A stretch of DNA of 64,000 nt, taken from the NCBI GenBank assembly GCA_021613535.1, contig CP075496.1, positions 12,958,001 through 13,022,000 on the forward strand, read 5' to 3'. This DNA is from Adineta vaga. Its lineage: Eukaryota; Rotifera. Position 1 is the stretch's first letter. Each line of letters opens with the position of its first letter. Positions 53,356 through 64,000 of this stretch are shown here, one piece after another. The notes under the pieces were generated by a model. That model worked only from the letters and a program-made list of their open reading frames with translations. It made no database searches and had not been told where the DNA came from. Made by a program: the position numbers and the translations under genes.

Positions 53356-54604
53356 TTTCGTATCCTTTCTCTTATCTTTGTTGATGAATTGAGATGTTCT
53401 CAAATGAATTTAGAATAAAAGTAAAGTAAGATCAACTATTGCTTCAATAACTTAAATTGTAAAAATGATAATGATATGTGTTTGTATATAGAACCATACT
53501 TGGCTCGAATGAGAAGAGGTCGCTGTATATCGAAAAGAAATCCTCAATTCACTTTTCTCTTTGAATCAACATGATTTCTAGTTTCTCCCTTTTCGCGTCA
53601 CAATTCATCTAAGACGAAGAATTTAACGAAATTGTTTTACTGAAACAACAGGATAAACGATGAGAGGAACACAACTTATTATAAATTGATCATGGTTTTT
53701 ATTGACATATTTGAACAGAATCATTGAAACTCTGGAATTAAAAAATTGCTCTTGTTTAGCAAATACTTAGATAGATAATTCGTTTTAAAGGATGATTGAA
53801 TTGAACTGGAATACATTTTTCTAATAAAATCTATTAATTGATTTCAAGTAAGCTGCGAAAAATTTTGACAGATCTGTGAATTTCATTGAGAAAAAAAAGA
53901 GTGCACTTAGTTTTAACTGAATGTTAACTCATGAAAGATAATTGTTAAAAAGATTCTAATTCATACTATTCATACGATCATGAAAAATGTACTGAAGGAA
54001 TTAGACGAAAAGTTCAATGTATGACAGAATAATTTCGCTTTATGTAGATCATCTATATAAATGAGTAAGTGTTGATTTGTAATATCGCACATTTTCTTTC
54101 TCATCATTTATCAAGTTCTGTATAATGAAAGAAACTATCAACAGTAAAAGCTGTCCAAGTCAAAACAACCTTCAATAATGTGTAAAAAGGAACCATGACT
54201 TTTAACGTTCATTTCCTTAGTCATCGAATTATCGCATTGAAAATTAGATATGCATCATTAATTTGTCATATAAAAGATATGAAGAGTAGGAGTTTTGTTT
54301 TTGTTTATATCATTCGAATATATAATTCATTTCTATTTATTTTTAATTATCTTATTTTTTACAAAAAAAAAGAACGTGCTTGAGATGGTAAAGGATCTGT
54401 TATAATAGTTAAAAATAATGGAGTGTTGGTAAAGGGAAAAATGATGAAATCGACACTAAAAAAATAAAGGTAGAAAAAAATTATAGAAAAACGAAAGAAA
54501 TCTTCTATAACCAAAGCAACTAAGTTATTTCACACTGATAGATTTGTTCGTTGAATTAAAGCTCATTTAATTATTATTCAGTTAGTTATGTAATTGATTG
54601 ACCT
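53356..54604. other. Intergenic NPRL3 to AK5
   Basis: AT-rich with no supportable gene. It separates two minus-strand genes and should hold the NPRL3 promoter and the AK5 3' UTR. Confidence 0.5.
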
Positions 54605-57600
54605 TTACGCAAGTTTATCAAGTACAGTGCGTACTTCATTAAAAACATCATCCGGTGCTAATTCTGAATTAACCTACAAAGAGAAAATTGTTGATAATCA
54701 ATCATTTGAAATGAAATTTGTATGAAAAATACCTCAGCTAATTTGCCTTGATTTTTATAAAGATCTAAAACCGGTAATGTTTGATTATGAAAGGTTTGTA
54801 AACGATTTTTAATCGTTGTTTCATTATCATCAACACGACCAGATGTTTGACCACGATGTAATAATCTTTCGGTCATTGTATCGTCACCTGCTTTGACATA
54901 GAGAACAAGATTACATGGTGCAATCTTATTAAAGAGAAAATAAAAGAAATATTTTCGAATAGAAAAATGATTAGAAAAACGAACCACTTCTTCAAATTTT
55001 TGAGCTTGAGGAACTTCACGTGGATAACCATCGATAAGAAAACCTTTGGATTTCTCAGCATTTTTTATCATATTTTCCTTGAGTAAATCGAGAACAACTT
55101 CCTACAAATGTATATTTCATTAAGAATTCTATTTTTTGAAAAACAAAACTCGTTACCATTGGAACTAATTTGCCTTCTTTCATCAATGCATTGAGTTGTT
55201 CACCACGTTCAGTTTTTGATTGAACAGCTTCGCGAAGAAGGTCTCTAGAAAAAAGCGAACAATAAAAAAACGATTTCTTTCAATTTCTAATCATTTTCAT
55301 ACCCAGTGCTTAAATGCGTATAACCATATTTTTGAACAATTCGTTCACATTGTGTACCTTTTCCTGATCCTAATTAACGAAAATGATTTCTTCCTGAATA
55401 TATCAAAATAAATGTTACCTGGTCCACCGACGACAAAGATAATTTTCGAATCTTTTAATTTGTCTAATTCAGGTTTACGTTCGATAACTAAGAAAGAAAG
55501 AAAGAATCAAGAAATTGTTTTATCTTTCAATATAAAGGTTAAAATTCATATGTGAAAAGGATCATTTCAGAGAATTGAGTTATATTCTCACCTTGTGTCA
55601 TATTTGTTGTGTATTGCTGACTATACTCTCGAAAATAACCCTTAACACAAGATGAGATGTCGAAGAAAAAGACGGCAAAGAAGAAGAAGAAGAAGAGAAA
55701 AGATTCGTAGAAAGTGTATTTGGCACCAACAAAAACAGAAGAGGGAGAAAGAAAGGAAGAAAAAGAAGACGATAGAAGTAGGTAATGGAAATGCGAAGAA
55801 AAAAAGTATGTTAGGCAACGATGCTTCCCAAATCATATAATATGCTATGGTAAACGAAGAAGAAACTATCGTAACAAGAAAATGTACAAACCCTTTCTTT
55901 GCTTACCCATTGAGAAATAACCTTTTAAGCATTGCCTTTATTGCTTTTGTTTCTCGACTTGTAGATGGGACAAAAAAACAACAGCATCGAATGTTAATGT
56001 CAGAGCGACTTACAGGATTTTATGGATAAATACACGACAAATATACATCTATCGATTAACGAAAGATTTGGTATTTTTTTCTATGGATGAAAGAAAAATA
56101 GTCTTATCGAAGGGAGAAATCTTCTATCATAATAATATCTTTATAAGTAGCTCTTTTTAGATAACCGCAGCGTGCTTTGAATATGTATATATATATATTC
56201 GTACCTTTATTCGATAAATCGTGATGATTATTTGTCTAAAAGAATGATAAAAAAAGAAAATATATTGACCAAAAATTCTTCTTGTTTACCCACTTGATGT
56301 TGTGCCAATAATTGACTTAATGCTTTCGATACATCAGTAAATATTTCATTTGCTTTTCGATTTGCATCAATTTTAACGAGTTTTCCTTGTTTATTATAAT
56401 AATCTAAAATTGGTGTTGTTTCTTCATGGAATGTATTTAAACGTTTGGTTATCGTTTCTCGATTATCATCAATTCGACCACTAGTTTCACCACGTTTGAC
56501 TAATCTTTCGATCATAACATCATCCGGAAGATCAAAATAAATAAACGTATCACATACACCAATATCCTTTTCAAATTGAATACCTATGAATAAATAAAAT
56601 ATCAAGATTGCTTTTTTTTGTTTGTTTTGAAAAAAGCATTAATCAAAAGATCGAAAAGTGAGCAATGAAGATCGAAGAAAAAGAATAGTGTTAAATGACT
56701 TACAAGAAATTCTTGAGTTACTGTAATAGAAAAGGAGTAGTTGAAGTTTATATGTGCACGAATGAATGAATGAATGAAGAGAAAAGAGAACGAAGATGAT
56801 TTAATGACATTATTTACCTTGATCAACTCGACGAGGAAATCCATCTATTAAGAATCCGGATGCTTGATCCGCTTTTTCATAAATTGCATCTTTAAGTAAA
56901 CCAAGAATATCTTCCTAAAATCAAATTAATCAATAATTTTCTTTCACAAGAATAGTTTTAATTGTATAATTACAGTAGAAATAAGTTTTCCTTGTGACAT
57001 AATTTCATTAAAATAACGACCTTTCTCTGATGTTGAATCTTTCACAGCTGCTCGAATTAAATCACCAGCTGATAAATGTGTAAACCCAAATTTCCCAATG
57101 ATTTGTTCACATTGTGTACCTTTTCCACTGCCTATATGAATGATTAAAAAATCAATTTCTATTTATCATACTTATTACCTGGTCCACCACCAACAAAAAT
57201 AATTGGTTTGCCTTTAAGTGAATGTTTATGTTGTAATTGTGATTGTGCTCTTTCTTGTTCATGTTTTCGTTGTTGTTCAGGCGTTGGCGATTGTGGTCGC
57301 TCTTCACTTTTTGGTTTTTCTTCTCGTTTACCAACAGGGATAGCATCGAGTTTGGGCAGTCGATTATGATCTGTTGGTAGATGAGAAGACAAAGATGTTT
57401 CGTTTGAATCTGTTGCGTTTTTGATACGTGTTAATGTATTGTTCATTCCACCTTTCCGTCCAATAAATTCATCCCATTTTAATTGTTGATTTCCGTCTTT
57501 ATACTACATAAAGATGAGGAAAAAAATTACTTTTATAAAGATAAAAAGAAGGAAACTTACTCGTTCTAACGAATTAATAATGAACTCAATATGATCATCT

Positions 57601-57770
57601 GGTTTATGAACCATCAAACCCGTAACTAGAGCCTAAAGCAATATTGATCCAATAGAACTTATTGATTGTTTTTGAAAAAACTAATTTACTTCAAATAATT
57701 GCGGTATTTTTCGTTTCGAAATATAATCTTTTGCTAATTCAGTATTCGTATTTCCATGTGTACGTGTCAT
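54605..57770 (-). CDS. AK5: Adenylate kinase 5-like, two kinase domains
   Basis: Thirteen exons (57770-57690, 57632-57561, 57503-57179, 57131-56974, 56914-56818, 56583-56294, 56235-56205, 55487-55419, 55369-55303, 55244-55157, 55101-54985, 54924-54733, 54673-54605) give 551 aa, near human AK5 (562). The N terminus is the AK5 module AKDYISKRKIPQLFEALVTG with KPDDHIEFI and LKWDEF. Kinase domain 1 has GGGPGSGKGTQ near 155, SGFLIDGFPRRVDQ and TSGRIDDNRETI. Domain 2 has VVGGPGSGKGTQ near 370, THLSTGDLLREAV, KGFLIDGYPREV and TSGRVDDNETTI. AK5 interconverts adenine nucleotides (AMP + ATP to 2 ADP). The linker includes a 31-nt micro-exon. The 717-nt intron before exon 8 holds an alternative first exon (separate entry). 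Confidence 0.9.
55592..55601 (-). CDS. Alternative first coding exon (Met-Thr-Gln) of an AK1-like short form
   Basis: Within the long AK5 intron, ATG 55601 starts ATG-ACA-CAA-G followed by GTGAGA. Its phase 1 end joins exactly to the exon at 55487, giving a 203-aa protein with one kinase domain, close to AK1 (194 aa). A pyrimidine-rich stretch and TTAAG at about 55640 lie just upstream. The 31-nt AK5 micro-exon ends in the same phase, so the two first parts look mutually exclusive. This is an inference from phase and splice signals. Confidence 0.5.
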
Positions 57771-58296
57771 TTGTGAAAGAACTTAGTTGACTTAACTAAC
57801 AAAATGAGAAGAAAAAAAAAGAGAGAGGAAGAGAAATCTAGAAATAAGACAACAATAAGCTCGAAACTGTGTTTCTTTTTGCACTGACTCAGATTTTCTT
57901 TTCTTCCATAAACAACGTAGTACGACGAATAAATGAACATTTCCCTCTTTGCTGTTCTCTGCACATTACTAATGTAAAGAGAACGGAAAATATATAAAAA
58001 AAAAGAAGGCTGACAGAAAAAAGAAAAATGCTTTTGATCACCAACATAACTCTTGCTTCATTGGTTGACTTATAGACATTTTTTTTTCACACACGCACAC
58101 AAAAAATAAATAAGAACATACTAGGGATGAGAGGGAAAAGCACAACAGAATGAAAGCAAGAGAGAAGGAAAGAAGTCTGACCCGCTATATTGCACATGAG
58201 ACATTACGAGAAGACTAGATGTAAATAAATCAAAAATAAAAGCGACAAACTAATGCTTTAAATATAAAATATAGATGATTGTAATTGCTTAATTTT
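57771..58296. other. Intergenic between two AK-family genes
   Basis: AT- and purine-rich, with no gene. It holds the AK5 promoter region and the 3' end of the upstream AK-like gene. Confidence 0.45.
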
Positions 58297-60127
58297 TCAA
58301 ATACATTTGAGAATATCATTCTTGAGATCTTCATAGATTTCATCGACTTCAACTCGACCATCAACCTGTAAATAAATGAATATAGAATTTGTTTTTCTTA
58401 TAAAACATTGATTGAACTTACATAAATAGCTTTATTTTCTTCTTTGAATTTTTCTACGATTGCATTAAATTCTTCCGCATTGGTTTCTGGTTGTTGTTCG
58501 CCAATATAAATCAATGCAGAACAAGGACCAATCTTTTGTTAGTAAAAAAGATTTGAAAATTAGTTTTTACAACTAAAAAATTTAATTCAATTCGTTTTAC
58601 TTCAGTTTGAAATTTTCGAAGATCATTCGATGATGTTGGAAAACCATCAATAACATAGCCTGTGCATGTACTCATAGATTCAGTTATAGCTGTTTTTAAC
58701 TGATCAAAACGAAGAAATAATTTCTTAAAATCCATATAATGAATTGGTTTATAAGAAAAATCTTCAGCGATTCGTTCTGCTAATGCATAAATAAATGAAT
58801 TGCTAATTTCTTCTTCATTTTCATCTTCAATGTTTTCAAATTCCACATCTAATGATCGTCGTTGACCAATTTTTGGACGATTCAATTCTTTCACTGGTAA
58901 TTGATAATTGTCAATACAAAAGATAATCGGTAGATTAAAATTATTATTTGTCAATTGCGATACTTCAGATGGTTTTGTAGTAGATGTAGAAATATTCGTT
59001 ACATTTAAAGGAAAGATTTCATCTGCAGCACGAATGGCATCTTTAAGTATAAGATCAAAATCATTATTTGAATTAATCTAAAGAAATCTCATTATGATTA
59101 GTATAATTTATTGAATGAAATTACTTGAATTAGATTAAAATTTCGATTAGATGCATTTAATCGATCAGTTGATAGAACAATGGTTAGATCCATACGTCCG
59201 AGCTAGAGATAATTTCATATTTGAGTAAGAGACAAGATTACATCATATTTCTTCTTACTTTTTCTTGCCATTTTTTATAAAAATATCTTTCATTCACATG
59301 ACCAGCAATGATGAAACCTCGAGATTTAGGATAATATTGTTCAATGGCATTTTGAATACAACTATAACGATGTTCTTGTTTGTGAAGATCTAAATATAAT
59401 TAAATAAAGTGACTTTTTTTTCTTTTTTTGTTGGAAATATTTATTTTACCTAGACGATCATCGTAATCAATATTAGCAATATCTTCAATTGATAAGAAAG
59501 TCAATTGATTGTATCTTTCGATTAGTCGTGCACATAGTTTTGTTGCACTTGATGAGCCTAAACGAACAATAGTGAACGTTTACTTTCTCTCTTTGGATAA
59601 GAATATATTTACTGAGAAGAAACATGATAGGTAAAGTTTGCGATGGAGGTCGTTTGCTATTGTCAATTGGTGGTAATGTTGGTGCTTTCACAGCAGTTTT
59701 TCGATCTAATGATTGACTTGTTTTAGATGTTGAATTTGTTGGACGAACAGGTGGTAACATTTTTTGTCGACCTCGAAGAACAGACGGTCTCGATGGTAAG
59801 GCACCTTTGGTATTTGATAGAAATAAATCCGAACGAACACGATTTGGATTATTTTGCACCTAGAAAAAAACATAAATAAAGTTTTTCATTCGAGAAGAAA
59901 ACGAATGCAAATCTAACCTTATCTAAACATTCACGAATGAAAGCAATATGATCATCTGGTTTGTTAACCATAAGTGCAGTCATAATAGACTAGAATACAA
60001 AACAGAATTATAAAAGAAGAAAAAATGTCATTAATTCGTCTACTTCAAATAATTCATCGATTCCTTTTTTATTGATATAATTAACGGCACTTTGATTGTT
60101 ATGGATTGCATTCGATTTTGATGCCAT
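58297..60127 (-). CDS. AK5-module protein with degenerate kinase domains
   Basis: Nine exons (60127-60044, 59989-59918, 59859-59613, 59557-59450, 59389-59259, 59202-59125, 59077-58601, 58532-58422, 58365-58297) give 458 aa. The N terminus carries the AK5-type module (NYINKKGIDELFESIMTALM, NKPDDHIAFI). A first kinase-like domain follows, but the P-loop GGPGSGKGT is replaced by SSSSATK near 133-139. A second one begins PIIFCIDNYQLP without any P-loop, yet keeps GYVIDGFPTSSNDL, like the AK core GFLIDGFPR. It is therefore an AK paralogue that has probably lost phosphotransfer and acts structurally. It lies between AK5 and the module-only mini-gene, and starts 142 nt after the mini-gene stop. Confidence 0.78.
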
Positions 60128-60269
60128 GATATTTCACTTAAACAAATAATTCTAATTAAAGGCTTTAATTTGTTTTTCTTAAATCTAAAAAAGAATGAAA
60201 TACAAAACACACGTCTATTATTTTCACGATGATTTTCATTTCATTTTCGTCAATTAGTTATCACACGTG

Positions 60270-60604
60270 TTAATTCTTTTTTCTATCATGCATTTCAATA
60301 AAAGTATCCCATCGAACTGGTAATTTCTGTTTTTTCATCTAAATAAAAATGAACAAATTACTTTTCTTTTTACGAATATTTCACAAAACAAACTTCAGTT
60401 AAACTTTCAATAATAAAATCTACATGATCATCTGGTTCATTATTCATTATACCAGCCATTAATGCCTACAAAATATCTTTGATTTTCTTCGTTCAATTTT
60501 TAAAATATTCTTACTTCGAATAGAGCTGGAATCTTTCGTTCTGAAATATACAATTTCTTTCGTTCACTAACAGGATCTTCACTTGCTTTCAATGATGATG
60601 TCAT
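60270..60604 (-). CDS. 76-aa protein made only of the AK5 N-terminal module
   Basis: Three exons (60604-60515, 60465-60394, 60338-60270) give a 76-aa protein: KKLYISERKIPALFEALMAG, NNEPDDHVDFIIESL, LPVRWDTFIEMHD, then stop. This is the same module, with the same intron positions and phases, as the first three exons of the AK5 gene, and resembles the DPY30/RII-alpha-like dimerisation fold. No kinase domain follows. A T-rich acceptor (TTTTTCAG) directly abuts the ATG. It may be a free docking partner for the neighbours or a truncated duplicate. Confidence 0.75.
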
Positions 60605-60620
60605 CTGAAAAATAAGATTG
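60605..60620 (-). promoter_or_regulatory. Acceptor-like site abutting the mini-gene start
   Basis: On the minus strand ATTTTTCAG ends at 60605 and the ATG starts at 60604. CFAP47 stops at 60814, only 209 nt upstream on the same strand. Candidate trans-splice acceptor. Confidence 0.5.
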
Positions 60621-60813
60621 AAAAGAAAAAGTTAATAAAGAAAGTCTTCATGTGATCACTATATCTCCTCAACGAATAAAACAACATTATCATTAAACTT
60701 TACAATTAACCTAAAAGTAAGGTATGCTTTTTTGTTTTTATATGGATATACAATCACTGGAAAGGAAGACATACATGAAGGATAATAATACGAAAAAAAA
60801 ATAATAAAGTTCG

Positions 60814-63800
60814 TTAAACACTGGTTGTTTCGTTTGGTTTTGTTAGAACAGATGCACCTTTGATCGGTGATGAGATCGCTGTTTGTTGAAGTTGAAGATT
60901 TTCCAAAAGAAAATTTCGTTTTTTATTTCCTCGTCGACTAGCATATTCATCACTGTTTACTGATGGAAAACTAGAATGAGTTTTCGGTGGTTCATATTGT
61001 GGTAAAAGACCACGAACGGTATATTTCCATTGATTATCTTTTGCCTAAAAAAAATCGAAATGAATAATATTGAATATAAATTTAACAGTTATGAAAAAAA
61101 AAGTCGATCCTCTTAACCTTTCATGTCATGAAACAACACACGATGCACCGATTCGCTAACGCAGTTCTGTTTTCTCGGCCGTGCATAGTCAGTATTTTGT
61201 TGAACATCTGGAGAAGAAATCTTGTTATATGATGAATCATTTGAGATTCTATCTTCAATGATACACGATATGAAACGTTTTCATGTAATAGAATATTATC
61301 GTAAAACTCAGATTTCCTCTGGAAAAAATTTATATTTTTTGATATAATGTATTTGTTTGCACTTAAAATTCTAACATATGTTCGCTTTTTTTTCAACGTT
61401 ATCTTATGCTTTTTATTCTTTTTGGTACATAGTGCAATTGAACTAAACATAAATGTTGATAATTAAATCAAATCAAATCTCTGATGAAAAACTATCATTA
61501 TTATTATTACTAATACCTATTTTTTTGCGTACTTCTCAGAATATAAATAAGATGCTTTAGCCGAAGGAGACATGTCTTATTTTAAAGCAGATTATTTTAA
61601 ATTTATCCTCTTTTGTATGAAATATATTCCTTAATAATATTTTAATAAATGATGTATATATTGTTTTACATCATCAGATCAACTTTCTCTCTTAGTTCAG
61701 TGAGAAACTATTCAACATACATCAATAATTAACATTCCATTGAATGTTCGTCCATAAACAGTTGGACAGAATGATAATTTGAATAATGTTCCATTCACAC
61801 TTGCTGGTAATAATTCACCATTTTCAGGTGTTATATCAAACGATCGATCACTATTCGATGTCAAATATGCTTTAAATGGCATTGGTAAACTAATTGAAAA
61901 ATCAAATAAGATAAATTTGAAAACAAACATTTAAAACATACTCTGTTGAACTATATAAACGAAAACCAATCGTTGAAGTTTTATTTAAACCAACAGCTTC
62001 TATTATTATTTCATCATCCGGTGGCGCATCAAGTGTCACAAAACGAATGGGATATTTTAATTGACCACCACTTCCAAGTGTTAAAACAAGTACACAATCC
62101 ATTCTTTAGAAGAAAAAAAGATCAACTTAATTATCGAAATCAAGAGAAAAAAAACCTCTCGTTATTTACGTTAATAATTTAGTTGGTGTATAAACAATGT
62201 TAAATCGAATGATATTTGTTTTATCATTATCATGTTTAAGAAGTTGAATACCAACTGAATTTTGAATGAATGTCTGATTAGCATTGTTCTCATTAACAAT
62301 CGCATAATCTTCGATAGATTTTGCATTTTTCTTCACTAAAAATCATCGAAAAGAAAACTTTCTCTTGTCCAAAAATCATATTCATTTGAATTATTTACTA
62401 TTATTTAAATATCGTTCATCAAAACGAAATAGATCTTGATTTAATTCAAATTCAATTTGTTCTTCAATACGTTCACCAGAAATACATTCAAGAATTTTCA
62501 ATTGATTATTATTCTCTCCTCGTTGAGATATCCAACTGAATGCAATACCTTGTAATGGATATGTCCATGAAAGTTCTGAAGCATCAGCACTTTAAATAAG
62601 AATGAAAAAAAACGTCCAAATTAGAAAGTTTTCTCAAGAAAATATGACATGAATTTTACTTGTCAGGTGACCATGTTTTGCCGGGTGATAATCGTCCAAT
62701 AATACGTAGTTGCGCTTCGTGTCGTGCTAAGATTTCTGGACAGAAAGCAATTGGAATTGCAAATCGTTCTCGTGGTCCCAATGTAATATTATCAAGTTTA
62801 TCAAGTACCACACGAAATGAATTACTTGTTCCTATAAGAATAATTTCATTCTAACGAATCAATCAACAAAGATTTTATCTCACCAGAGGAAAGTGATAAA
62901 TCACATCGAATTGTATGATTTGATGGATTTTGAAAACCAATATTCGTTGTTGCACTTACTCCAATTTCGGTTTTGATGATAATAGGTGCTTGAAGTTTTT
63001 GAGGTTTCGTACCTATACCTCGGACGTTATATGTCAATGTTCCAAGCTAAAATGATGACAGAATATTATTCTCAACGAAGAAATCCAAATGGATGAATCA
63101 GGAAGATTTTTAAATTAGCAAAGATAGATAATAAAGCAAGATGGAGCATGATGTTACTTTTTCAATACTCGAAAGAGATTTTTCAATGAATTGAATCTAA
63201 TGTATGTGGATTGAAAATGAATCGATTTTTCTTTTTCGTTTTTTTAACAAACCTTTTCGTTATTAAATGAAATTGTCGATTGATGTGGTTGTTGTTCAGT
63301 ACCACTACCAATTGAAGATGGATTAAAGATAATATTCACTTTTGTTTGACTTTTCCCTGGAATTGTTATTGTATCTTGATCTGTATTCATCGAAAAGTTA
63401 TTATTATTTGATGACATTGTTTGAAATATAATTTGTTCATCTAATGGATTTTCAAGTATTATTTCTTGGGTTGTATGACTTAAAATGAAACAAAAGCATT
63501 CAAACCAATGGAAAATGATCAATTTTTTTTTTAATAATTCTTACCCTCCAAGTGGTGCACTCATCGGTTGTAAATCAACTTTTCTTGGATTAGTACTTGT
63601 TAAACTCAATTCATACCAAAATTCACCAATTTCTTCATTGAAAAATACCAAACTAAACAACAGACATAGAGCTGGACTTTTTTTTTCAAAAGAAATACTA
63701 TTTCAAAAATGTTTTTTCTTTTTCATAGGCTATATAAATAAGAATAACTATCGTATCTAGTATGCTCGGTTAATCATTATCATGGATTGTCTTTCAAAGA

Positions 63801-64000
63801 GAAAAAAAATAAACTCATTCTACTGAAAAGAAATGTTCATTCCGCATATCTGAATGAGTAAAATCCATTAATAAATGGCGAATCTTTTCCAAGAATTTTC
63901 TATTCTTATAATGCTTACCCGCCATTCCATTGTCCAACAGTTTTAGGTTTATAAAATAGTTCATAACGAGCTTCACCATTTGCTTCAATTTCAATCGTTT
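60814..64000 (-). CDS. CFAP47: CFAP47-like ciliary protein (3' part; 5' part beyond the window)
   Basis: Twelve exons are visible (64000-63919, 63652-63545, 63478-63253, 63046-62884, 62831-62660, 62589-62399, 62335-62170, 62103-61942, 61889-61721, 61044-60814 and the joins agree in phase; further exons lie upstream). The sequence is a series of ASH/MSP-like immunoglobulin folds: RYELFYKPKTVGQWNGG, IIFNPSSIGSGTE, GTLTYNVRGIGTKPQ, LSWTYPLQGIAFSW, LPASVNGTLFKLSFCPTVYG and the ending KYTVRGLLPQYEPP. That ending is characteristic of CFAP47, a sperm and cilium axoneme-associated protein. Ten exons are listed explicitly; counts beyond those are not claimed. The last intron is 676 nt, long for this genome. 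Confidence 0.82.

Noticed and set aside
55652-55840. Plus-strand Arg/Lys-rich frame
   Set aside because: Low-complexity purine tract; on the minus strand it is the pyrimidine-rich DNA inside the AK5 intron.
61121-61450. 109-codon minus frame in the last CFAP47 intron
   Set aside because: Lys/Ile-rich AT-driven composition, no conserved motif, and the flanking exons join in phase without it.

Overview
The window is animal nuclear DNA: AT-rich, with many compact genes split by very short introns (mostly about 45-65 nt, GT...AG). I joined exons by hand using splice signals and reading-frame phase, so exon edges are predictions. Gene content (histamine-H1-like receptor, orphan 7TM receptor, neuropeptide precursor, homeobox gene, CEP164, CFAP47, SUZ12, kynureninase) is metazoan. 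Compactness, AT-richness, very short introns, repeated acceptor-like sites next to start codons and a bacterial-looking secreted gene all fit a bdelloid rotifer (for example Rotaria or Adineta). That placement is an inference, not something the sequence proves.

Layout. 0-16 kb is gene-poor and AT-rich: a partial H1-like amine receptor (-), a tetraspanin (-), an MIT-domain protein followed closely by a three-TM protein (+), a possible tiny membrane protein, an orphan 7TM receptor (+), a likely receptor relic near 14 kb and a long GA microsatellite. 16-20.7 kb: proteasome PSMD2 and ribosomal RPS8 in tandem (-). 21-26 kb: four + strand genes in a row: SLC17-type transporter, DPH5, glutaredoxin, FMN split-barrel protein. 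26.7-30.4 kb: a repetitive neuropeptide precursor and a CEP164-like ciliary protein (+). 30.9-34 kb: tandem paralogous secreted Ntn-hydrolases. 34.2-39.7 kb: WDR82 (-) divergent from MTG1 and SUZ12 (+), the last two only 91 bp apart. 40-43.5 kb: homeobox gene (-) divergent from SEC61A (+). 45.3-48.5 kb: kynureninase (-) and a small secreted His/Gly-rich protein (+). 48.5-53.4 kb: NPRL3 followed by DXO (-). 54.6-60.6 kb: a local adenylate-kinase family (-): an AK5-like two-domain gene, a degenerate AK-like gene and a module-only mini-gene. 60.8-64 kb: the 3' end of CFAP47 (-), running off the window.

The most interesting signals are the AK5 cluster, where an internal alternative first exon could make an AK1-like short form and neighbouring paralogues are decayed or reduced to one module; an FVHG-repeat neuropeptide precursor; many same-strand gene pairs whose downstream member has a polypyrimidine-AG site next to its ATG, as expected for spliced-leader trans-splicing; a 99-bp gene-conversion-like tract between the two hydrolases; and the candidate horizontally acquired secreted protein at 48.1-48.5 kb.
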